Positions 1-5,343 of a DNA stretch of 11,900 nucleotides are shown in pieces. The notes under the pieces were generated by a model. That model was not told the DNA's origin and did not search any database. It saw only the letters and a program-made list of their open reading frames with translations. This DNA is from Spirochaetaceae bacterium UBA1306 (GTDB lineage Bacteria; Spirochaetota; Spirochaetia; Treponematales; Rectinemataceae), in NCBI GenBank assembly GCA_002307245.1, contig DBTW01000129.1, positions 24,648 through 36,547 of the forward strand, written 5' to 3'. A program made the position numbers and the translations under genes. Every line of letters begins with the position of its first letter. The first letter of the stretch is position 1.

Positions 1-294
1 GGCCGCAACGTGCTCCTCGAGGTCGCCCTCGAGCTCGAGCGCATCGCCCTCGAGGACGACTACTTCGTCTCTCGCAGGCTCTATCCCAACGTCGACTTCT
101 ACTCGGGCCTCATCTACCGCGCGATGAAGCTCCCGGCCACACTCTTCACGGTGATGTTCGCCGTGCCCAGGACCAGCGGCTGGCTCGCCCACTGGCTCGA
201 GGCCTTCGACGACCCGGAACAGAAGCTCATGCGCCCGAGGCAGATCTACACCGGCTCCGACGAACGAGGGTACGTCACAGTCAGGGCCAGATAG
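1..294 (+). CDS. gltA: Citrate synthase, C-terminal 97 residues (5' end outside window)
   Basis: This is the tail of citrate synthase, the enzyme that condenses acetyl-CoA and oxaloacetate to citrate. The frame is open from the first base, so the gene is cut by the window edge rather than starting at the GTG at 10. It reads KLYPNVDFYSG-type sequence (here RLYPNVDFYSG), PRTSGWLAHW and RPRQIYTG. These are the three active-site blocks of the family: the catalytic Asp of PNVD (visible residue 32), the citrate-binding Arg of the RTSGW block and the Arg of RPRQ. Spacing between these residues matches the E. coli enzyme (D362, R387, R407). All three are intact and the protein ends a few residues after RPRQIYTG as usual, so the gene looks functional. 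The stop is TAG at 292-294. Confidence 0.93.
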   Translation, partial: GRNVLLEVALELERIALEDDYFVSRRLYPNVDFYSGLIYRAMKLPATLFTVMFAVPRTSGWLAHWLEAFDDPEQKLMRPRQIYTGSDERGYVTVRAR

Positions 295-364
295 ACTTCC
301 GGGCCGGGCGAGCTAGCCGGCAGCCCGTGGCGGACGGTATCCTTTACGCGGAAGGAGCCCCAAC
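295..364. other. Spacer between citrate synthase and MFS gene
   Basis: Seventy bases without a gene. It holds a GC-rich imperfect inverted repeat (GCCGG/CCGGC arms around 304-321) without a T-tract, so it is not a convincing terminator. A TATCCT hexamer lies at 338-343, the same -10-like hexamer seen before both luxR genes, but no good -35 sits 16-18 bases upstream. The GGAG ribosome-binding site of the MFS gene is at its right end. Confidence 0.5.
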
Positions 365-1606
365 ATGGACGAAAAGAAGGTAGACGGCGCAAAGCGCCTC
401 GCCATCCAGCTGATTGTCATATTCGGCATCATCTCGCTCTTCAGCGACGCCGTCTACGAGGGGGCCCGCAGCGTCAACGGCCCCTACCTGAAGACCCTCG
501 GGGCAAACGCCGCCATGGTCGGCCTGGTCGCGGGCCTGGCCGAGATGCTCGGCTACGTCATGCGCCTCGTCACCGGAACCTGGGCCGACAAGTCAAAGGC
601 CTACTGGGTCTTCACGATCGTCGGCTACGGCACCCTCGTCACGGTGCCCCTCCTGGCCCTCGCCGGCACCTGGCAGACAGTCGCCATCCTCATCGTGCTC
701 GAGCGCGTCGGCAAGGCCATACGGTCGCCGGCCAAAGACACCATACTCTCCACGGCGACCAGGCGCGTGGGCACGGGCTTCGGCTTCGGATTGCACGAGG
801 CCATGGACCAGACCGGCGCCATACTCGGTCCCCTGCTCTTCGCCGCCGTCTTTGCCTTCTCCGGCCGGGCCGACGCGACGGTCGCGCAGTACCAAGCCGC
901 CTATAGGTGGCTTTGGCTGCCCTTCGGCGTCCTCATGGTCATCCTATTCATAGCCTTCATACGAGTTCCCGACCCCGAGAAGCTCGAGCCCATCGTCCCC
1001 AAGGCGCGGGAGGAGGATAGGCTCACCAAGACTTTCTGGCTCTACGTGGCCTTCACCTTCGTGACAACCCTCGGCTTCGCGAGCTGGGCGATCCTGGGCT
1101 TCCATTTCAAGTCGAAGGGCATCCTCTCGGACGCGGAGATCCCGCTCTTCTACGCGATCGCGATGGGGGTCGACGGCCTGGTCGCCCTCCTCGTCGGCAT
1201 CGGCTACGACAAGCTGAAGAAGCGCAAAGGCGGCGAGAAGGGAGGCCTCGCCCTCCTCGTGATAATCCCCTTCTTCTCGATCCTGATCCCCATCCTCGGC
1301 TTCTCGTCGTCCAAGGCCCTCGCGATAGCCGCGGCCGTCGTGTGGGGCGTCGTGATGGGCACGCACGAGACCATCATGAAGAGCGCGATAGCCGACATCA
1401 CGCCTCTGAAGAAGCGCGGCACGGGCTACGGCATATTCAACACGGCCTACGGCCTCGCCGTCTTCGCCGGGAGCTCGCTCATGGGCCTGCTCTACGACGC
1501 CTCGCTCGCCTGGGTGATCGGACTTTCAGTGGCGGTGGAGATCGCCGCGCTGGCGGTATTCCTTTTCCTGCGACGCGAGGCGCTGGGCCCTTCTCGCGCA
1601 ACATAA
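365..1606 (+). CDS. MFS transporter, 12 predicted membrane helices, substrate unknown
   Basis: A 413-residue integral inner-membrane protein with the length and alternating hydrophobic pattern of a 12-helix major facilitator superfamily carrier. The N-half has the loop 2-3 signature region (GTWADKSKAYW) and an ERVGKAIRSPAKD block at about residues 113-125. It is followed by GFGFGLHEAMDQTGAILGPL at about 139-158, a motif I associate with a subgroup of uncharacterised bacterial MFS proteins. A charged central loop (about residues 200-220) separates the halves. The start is supported by GGAG about 8 bases upstream of ATG. It lies 70 bp after citrate synthase on the same strand, and co-transcription is possible but nothing shows it. 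It ends at the terminator at 1640-1672. The last codons (FLRREALG) are duplicated far downstream at 5232-5259. The substrate cannot be read from sequence. Confidence 0.88.
   Translation: MDEKKVDGAKRLAIQLIVIFGIISLFSDAVYEGARSVNGPYLKTLGANAAMVGLVAGLAEMLGYVMRLVTGTWADKSKAYWVFTIVGYGTLVTVPLLALAGTWQTVAILIVLERVGKAIRSPAKDTILSTATRRVGTGFGFGLHEAMDQTGAILGPLLFAAVFAFSGRADATVAQYQAAYRWLWLPFGVLMVILFIAFIRVPDPEKLEPIVPKAREEDRLTKTFWLYVAFTFVTTLGFASWAILGFHFKSKGILSDAEIPLFYAIAMGVDGLVALLVGIGYDKLKKRKGGEKGGLALLVIIPFFSILIPILGFSSSKALAIAAAVVWGVVMGTHETIMKSAIADITPLKKRGTGYGIFNTAYGLAVFAGSSLMGLLYDASLAWVIGLSVAVEIAALAVFLFLRREALGPSRAT
1561..1588 (+). repeat. 28-bp exact direct repeat, copy 1 (inside MFS 3' end)
   Basis: This stretch encodes LFLRREALG at the end of the MFS transporter. 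It is identical base for base to 5232-5259, and the match stops abruptly on both sides. The sequence is not low-complexity. Here it is coding; the other copy is in the gap between two minus-strand genes. Confidence 0.9.
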
Positions 1607-1620
1607 CCCGCGAGCGGATA

Positions 1621-1672
1621 CCTCCCTGGCGGGAGGTCCGGGCGGCGGCACGATGCTCGCCGCCCTTTTTTT
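1621..1672 (+). terminator. Rho-independent terminator of the MFS gene, preceded by a second hairpin
   Basis: The terminator stem is GGGCGGCG at 1640-1647 paired with CGCCGCCC at 1658-1665. An inner GCA/TGC (1648-1650 with 1654-1656) extends it, and seven T follow at 1666-1672. Immediately upstream is a perfect CCTCCC-TGGC-GGGAGG hairpin (1621-1636). The T-tract lies only on the plus-strand side, so it terminates the MFS transcript. The converging lipoprotein gene (stop at 1677) gets no T-tract from it. Confidence 0.88.
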
Positions 1673-1676
1673 CAAC

Positions 1677-4040
1677 TCATGGCATCTGTATCCAATAGTT
1701 CACCACAAGGAAAGTCTCCGATACCGTACTGTTGGTGATAGTACAGGGGTAGTAGAAAAGTCCCCAATAGTATTCCAGGTCAGAACTGGCCTCAGCCGGA
1801 AGGTTCCCCACGGTCCCGGACACGATCGTGCCGGTCCCCGTCGAGAGCGTGTTCTCGTTCTCGTAGCTCAAGGTCGTTTCGTCCTCGCAGATGAGCTTGC
1901 TGGTCGGGCTGCCTCCCTCGAAGGAAAAGTCCAAGCCCAGGCCCACGGATACGTTGAAGGTATCCTCGTTATCGTCGTTTACCGCGATCTCTATATTTGT
2001 CGAGCCGGCCCCTCTGCCGACCGATACGGTGGTATTCGAGCGGGTCGTGTTTCCATTGAGGAGCGTGTTGCTCAGGGCCAGGTTCGGGTATGTTGATATA
2101 TCCCCGATCGTGTGGTGAAGCACGCTCTGGTCGATATCAGGATAGCCCTCATTCGCGGCGTTGAACTGGGCGACTGGCACCGTCTCCACCTGGCTCTTGC
2201 GCGGCACGTTGATCGTGACGATCGAGCCGATGACTGCGGTATCGGGCCCGCTGACGACCTTGTATTTATAGATGTCGTAGGGCGTCGCGGTGAAAATGAC
2301 CTTGTCTTCGCCCGAGGCGCAGTTGTAGGTGAAGGTCTGCGTGACCTCGTGCGAAGTCGAATGGCTATACGTGAAGGCCGTCTCGAGGGAGCCCGAGAGC
2401 GACGCGCTCGCGATTTCAGTGCCTCCTTTATAGCCAATGCTGAACTTGTTGCTGATCCCCACCGAGTTCGTCGAGGAGCTACCAGTCGTGGTAGAGAAGC
2501 CGAGGCTTGTCTGGCCGTCGGCCTGGCCCTTGCCCTCGCGGTAGGGCGGCGAGCAGAGGACGCCGATGATCTCGATGTCACCGTAGACCAGCTCGCGTCC
2601 CGAAAACTGAAGGAGGGGGCTGTCCTCGTCCAGGTCGGCCGGCTGGGCGATGACGAGATTGCGCGACCCGCCACCCGTGATGTCCTTCTTGTCGATTGAT
2701 GCGCCGCTCGAGTTAAGGCCGTGGATGCTCAAGCGCGAGTCCGAGCCATCGATGACGAGGAGCGCGTCGTCTTTGTAATCGCCATCGAAGTCGCCACCGT
2801 AGACAGTGATCTCGTTGCCAGGCACGGCGGCCGCGGTCACGAGGGTCCCGAGGGAGGCCCCGTCGGGGAAGGAGTACACGCCCTGGACGGTGGCTATCTC
2901 CTTCGTGTTATCGCCGTCGAAGTCTAAAAGCGCGACAAAGCCCTTGCACATCCAAGGCCCGCCTTCCGAGGTTGTGGTGAAAGTCGGGGTAATGACGAAT
3001 TTCGCGACCGCGTCGTCCAGAACGGTCACGGTCGTATTCTCGTCAGAGCTGTTCTGTTTGATCCCATCGATAACGATCTCGTCGTAGCCGTCGCCATCGA
3101 CATCTCCGGACTGCATGCAGAAGGCGGCGTAGGTGATCAACGAGCCTCCGACGGTCGCCGACAGGCTCTGGTTCGTACAGTCAGAGAAAGGCTTATCCAG
3201 GCTCTCGTCATAGATCGTGAGGCGGCCGAGGCCGGCGTAGGTATTGGCGGTGTCGTAGTTGGCCACTGCGAACTCTTCCTGGGGGTCGGCGTCGTAGTTG
3301 CCCGCGGTCACGGTGACGACGCTCGTCTTGCTGTAATCGACTTCATCGAGGACGGTGAAGCTCTTCGCCTTGTCGTCGAGTATGTAGAAATTATTGAGGC
3401 CAAGGAGGATCTCGTCGTAGCCGTCCCCGTCGACGTCGCAGGCCGCGAGGTCGGGCGTGATGTGATAGAAGCGCCCGTCCCCGGGCGGGGTGAAGGTCAC
3501 GCCGCTCAGAGCCAGGGGCGTCGAGGCGCTGTAGACGCCTCCCTTGCAGTCGTAGACGATGAGGTATACCTTGCCATCGGATGGTAGGTAATAGATCACG
3601 ACTACTTCATCACGCCCATCGCCGTCCACGTCCGCGGCGCAGCTTGCCTTGTATAGGGCCGTGGCCCAGGCGTCGTCGCCGGAAGCGCTGAACTTCGTGA
3701 CGTACGCAGCGACTCCGTCGTCGAGGATAAAGGCGTTTTTCCCGGAAACATAGCCGAAGTCGCCGACGAAGATCTCCTTGAGCGGGTTCACCGTCTTGTA
3801 GGCCGAGCCGAGCGGGTTAAAATCGCTCGCGACCGTGTTGCCGGAGGCATCGGTCGGATTGCTCGTATCGATCGTGACCCCCAGATTCGTGAGCGCTTTC
3901 TCGTGTTCCGCCTTGGTAGTCGGCACGCTGTCATAATCGTAAGCCGAGCTCCCCGAGCCACCGCCAGAGCTCCCCGAAGAGCATCCGCCGAGCGCCACCA
4001 AGGCCATCGCGACGGCGATCGAGATTGTCATTCTGTTCAT
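1677..4040 (-). CDS. Lipoprotein with seven FG-GAP/VCBS-type repeats and a novel-looking C-terminal beta domain (cassette 1)
   Basis: A 787-residue exported protein. ATG at 4040-4038 is chosen over the in-frame ATG at 4094 because it has GGAGG seven bases upstream and begins a clean lipoprotein signal (MNRM, hydrophobic core, LGGC with lipidation Cys20) followed by a Ser/Gly linker. Residues about 115-475 carry seven Asp-rich calcium-loop motifs: DVDGDGRDE 137, DVDGDGYDE 202, YDADPQEE 249, DVDGDGYDE 313, DFDGDNTKE 373, DFDGDYKDD 417, DLDEDSP 469. Their number suggests a seven-bladed integrin-alpha-like propeller. Residues about 480-787 form a Ser/Thr-rich beta domain with VLCSPPY 493-499, TYNCASGEDKV 571-581, QFNAANEGYPDI 625-636 and a terminal TFLVVNYW. 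The same blocks occur in the lipoprotein at 5344-7989. It lies 72 bp after a LuxR gene and is probably controlled by it (inference). Ligand binding, adhesion or pore formation are possible; function unknown. Confidence 0.85.
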   Translation of the reverse strand: MNRMTISIAVAMALVALGGCSSGSSGGGSGSSAYDYDSVPTTKAEHEKALTNLGVTIDTSNPTDASGNTVASDFNPLGSAYKTVNPLKEIFVGDFGYVSGKNAFILDDGVAAYVTKFSASGDDAWATALYKASCAADVDGDGRDEVVVIYYLPSDGKVYLIVYDCKGGVYSASTPLALSGVTFTPPGDGRFYHITPDLAACDVDGDGYDEILLGLNNFYILDDKAKSFTVLDEVDYSKTSVVTVTAGNYDADPQEEFAVANYDTANTYAGLGRLTIYDESLDKPFSDCTNQSLSATVGGSLITYAAFCMQSGDVDGDGYDEIVIDGIKQNSSDENTTVTVLDDAVAKFVITPTFTTTSEGGPWMCKGFVALLDFDGDNTKEIATVQGVYSFPDGASLGTLVTAAAVPGNEITVYGGDFDGDYKDDALLVIDGSDSRLSIHGLNSSGASIDKKDITGGGSRNLVIAQPADLDEDSPLLQFSGRELVYGDIEIIGVLCSPPYREGKGQADGQTSLGFSTTTGSSSTNSVGISNKFSIGYKGGTEIASASLSGSLETAFTYSHSTSHEVTQTFTYNCASGEDKVIFTATPYDIYKYKVVSGPDTAVIGSIVTINVPRKSQVETVPVAQFNAANEGYPDIDQSVLHHTIGDISTYPNLALSNTLLNGNTTRSNTTVSVGRGAGSTNIEIAVNDDNEDTFNVSVGLGLDFSFEGGSPTSKLICEDETTLSYENENTLSTGTGTIVSGTVGNLPAEASSDLEYYWGLFYYPCTITNSTVSETFLVVNYWIQMP

Positions 4041-4053
4041 TGAATCCCTCCAT

Positions 4054-4087
4054 CCTTGCCAAGGGAATGTAGGGCGGGAGGCCTTGG
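4054..4087. promoter_or_regulatory. Palindromes in the leader of lipoprotein gene 1
   Basis: CCTTG-C-CAAGG at 4054-4064 is a perfect odd palindrome just upstream of the Shine-Dalgarno. CCAAGG (4059-4064) is also inverted as CCTTGG at 4082-4087. A weak -10-like TACATT (minus strand, 4071-4066) lies between them. These could be operator arms or a leader hairpin. No equivalent is visible before the second lipoprotein gene, so this is tentative. Confidence 0.3.
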
Positions 4088-4113
4088 ATTCCATCCACCA
4101 AAGTGTAGATTTT
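4088..4113 (-). promoter_or_regulatory. Conserved non-coding motif between luxR copy 1 and lipoprotein gene 1
   Basis: Reading on the minus strand, this starts in the luxR stop codon and runs AAAATCTACACTTTGG, then TGGATGGAAT. Hand alignment with 8076-8051, the same place in the other cassette, gives 20 of 26 identical bases, although the C-terminal coding ends just upstream have diverged. Its first part also matches 5145-5129 ahead of luxR copy 1 (TGAAAAT..ACACTTTG, 15 of 17). It is a candidate LuxR operator 48 bases from the lipoprotein start. Binding is not shown. Confidence 0.45.
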
Positions 4114-5096
4114 CAAGAAGGAGGCAGCTGAGGCCCCTTCGCCGTCACCTGCCCCGGACTGCGGAAGAGGCGCTCGAGCTCAAGCCTCGTCCTGACACCT
4201 GCCTTTTGGTAGATATGCACCACGTGGCTCCGGACAGTGCCAGGCGAGATGAACAGCCGTTCGGCCATTTCCTTGTAGCTCAAGCACTGAAGAAGAAGGG
4301 GCAGGACCTCGAGCTCTCGCCTCGTGAAGCCTCGTCCTTCGAGGAATGCCGGATCGATATGCGGGAAAGCTTGCCTATCCGGCTCGAGGATCTCGAGGAC
4401 GGCGGCGACGACCAGGGTCAGGCTCATGACGATGAGGAAAGCGGGCAGTAAGCTGAGATCGCGGGGAGGCCTAAAGCCGAGGGGGAGGACCCAGCCGAAA
4501 AAATCCAAGAGGGTGAAGGCGGGAAGCATGGCCAGGGCTACGATGCTCAGCGCGAAGAGGGCGCGGCGATAGTGAATCAGACTCCCGCCTCGCCCCTTTA
4601 ACGCGGCGCTACGTAGATTAGTGACGGAAAAGAAGAGGATGGCGAGGAAAAGAAGGATGTAGGTCGCGGTATAGAGCGGCATAAAGTATGCCGACGCGGA
4701 GATAAGGCCCAGGCCGGGGAGATTCACGGCGCAGAAATGGAGGAGCAGGAGCAATCCGAGTATGATGGCCGCGATGCCGAAGCCCCCTTCGATCCGGCGC
4801 ATGGACGGCGTGGAAGCCCTCGGCGCCCCGGCACGCGGGATAAAATAGCCGAGGCCGCAGCAGAGGATATTGATGCAATACCAGAGTACCGAACGCGCCG
4901 GAGGATCGACGCGCAAGATCGAGAAATAAAGATCCACGGAGAGCACGACGGCGATAAGGGTCGCGAGGAGATTCGCCATGAGGTAACCGAGCAACTTCGG
5001 GCTGCGGGTCTTGAGGTAGAGGACAAGAACAAAGGCCTCGGCCAGAATTCCGAAGGCAACCGAGACCACATCGTAGAGAAAAATCCAGCCATGCAT
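4113..5096 (-). CDS. Membrane-anchored LuxR-family regulator, seven helices plus HTH (cassette 1)
   Basis: A 327-residue protein with an N-terminal membrane part of about seven hydrophobic helices (approx. residues 5-27, 36-60, 68-87, 104-122, 135-158, 177-203, 214-236). A short linker leads to a C-terminal LuxR/NarL-type helix-turn-helix at 257-311 (FTRRELEVLPLLLQC, then GTVRSHVVHIYQKAGV). It should sit in the inner membrane and bind DNA from the cytoplasmic side. There is no receiver or PAS domain, so the signal is presumably taken up by the membrane part (inference). The start is fixed by alignment with its paralogue (MHGW/MQGW) and by an in-frame stop upstream with no alternative start codon between. 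The promoter lies so close that the predicted leader is only about 7 bases. It precedes the lipoprotein gene by 72 bp on the same strand, fitting a regulator-target pair. TM3 carries C74, C79 and C80. Confidence 0.87.
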   Translation of the reverse strand: MHGWIFLYDVVSVAFGILAEAFVLVLYLKTRSPKLLGYLMANLLATLIAVVLSVDLYFSILRVDPPARSVLWYCINILCCGLGYFIPRAGAPRASTPSMRRIEGGFGIAAIILGLLLLLHFCAVNLPGLGLISASAYFMPLYTATYILLFLAILFFSVTNLRSAALKGRGGSLIHYRRALFALSIVALAMLPAFTLLDFFGWVLPLGFRPPRDLSLLPAFLIVMSLTLVVAAVLEILEPDRQAFPHIDPAFLEGRGFTRRELEVLPLLLQCLSYKEMAERLFISPGTVRSHVVHIYQKAGVRTRLELERLFRSPGQVTAKGPQLPPS

Positions 5097-5110
5097 GCTC
5101 TTTGGGGACC

Positions 5111-5139
5111 AGGATAGCCCCCATTGGGCAAAGTGTCAA
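5111..5139 (-). promoter_or_regulatory. Sigma70-type promoter of luxR copy 1
   Basis: Minus strand: TTGACA (5139-5134), 17-base spacer, TATCCT (5116-5111). The -35 is a perfect consensus and the -10 matches 4 of 6. Transcription would start near 5104, leaving only about 7 bases before the ATG at 5096 and no clear Shine-Dalgarno. Boxes and spacing match those before luxR copy 2 exactly. Confidence 0.7.
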
Positions 5140-5145
5140 TTTTCA
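5129..5145 (-). promoter_or_regulatory. Motif copy overlapping the -35 of luxR copy 1
   Basis: Minus strand TGAAAATTGACACTTTG. It differs at two positions from the motif at the luxR copy 1 stop codon (TGAAAATCTACACTTTG, 4115-4099). The TTGACA -35 hexamer is embedded in it, so a regulator bound here would contact or block polymerase. Candidate autoregulatory site; unproven. Confidence 0.45.
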
Positions 5146-5231
5146 GGACGCCTACCGTGAAGTATGCATTTGCCTTGCAGCCGACACCGCCCGTGTATAG
5201 ACGTGGACGCCCGAGCCGACTTTGAATTGGC

Positions 5232-5259
5232 CCTTTTCCTGCGACGCGAGGCGCTGGGC
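5232..5259 (+). repeat. 28-bp exact direct repeat, copy 2 (MFS 3'-end fragment)
   Basis: Identical to 1561-1588, where it codes for the end of the MFS transporter. Here it has no gene around it. It sits 84 bp before the stop codon position of lipoprotein 2 (5344), and copy 1 sits 88 bp before that of lipoprotein 1 (1677), in the same orientation. Best read as the left end of a duplicated segment. Confidence 0.88.
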
Positions 5260-5260
5260 G

Positions 5261-5320
5261 GGGCGGGGCGGGCGCCATCGTCGAGTAGTACTGCCGACGA
5301 TGGCGGCCGGGGCCCCGCCC
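5261..5320. other. Two-tier stem-loop at the 3' end of lipoprotein gene 2
   Basis: The outer stem is GGGCGGGGC (5261-5269) with GCCCCGCCC (5312-5320). The inner stem is CGCCATCGTCG (5273-5283) with CGACGATGGCG (5295-5305), around an 11-base loop. Both stems are perfect. Neither strand has a T-tract next to it, so it is not a standard intrinsic terminator. It may protect the mRNA 3' end or act as a Rho-linked or bidirectional barrier. Confidence 0.6.
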
Positions 5321-5343
5321 GGCTGCTTGAAAAGGCTCTTCCT

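Larger units (their letters stand above)
5097..5343. other. Gap between the two cassettes: duplication junction
   Basis: This is the longest stretch without a gene (247 bp). From left to right it holds the luxR copy 1 promoter and operator-like motif (5111-5145), about 85 bases with nothing recognisable, the 28-bp MFS-derived repeat (5232-5259), and a large two-tier stem-loop (5261-5320) next to the stop codon of lipoprotein 2. A plus-strand open frame through here from 5164 is not a gene. Part of it is the MFS fragment in its original frame, and it runs on antisense to the lipoprotein. Confidence 0.7.

Noticed and set aside
338..343. TATCCT before the MFS gene as a third member of the promoter set
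   Set aside because: No TTGACA-like -35 at 16-18 bases upstream; the hexamer alone is too short to support a promoter.
2112..2699. Long plus-strand open frame opposite lipoprotein gene 1
   Set aside because: Arg/Gly/Asp-rich shadow of the GC-rich coding strand; it has no start signal and its translation shows no domain.
4041..4094. Upstream in-frame ATG at 4094 as start of lipoprotein gene 1
   Set aside because: It would put 18 polar residues before the signal peptide and has no good ribosome-binding site; ATG at 4040 has GGAGG at the right distance and a clean lipoprotein signal.
5150..5216. Possible remnant of the methyltransferase C-terminus on the minus strand upstream of luxR copy 1 (GSG-VHV... 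ending TSR and stop, compared with GTGPAHV... ending PSRD and stop)
   Set aside because: This would fit the right-hand duplication breakpoint, but only a few residues agree, gaps are needed and the GGCC block is missing. It is within what chance can give.
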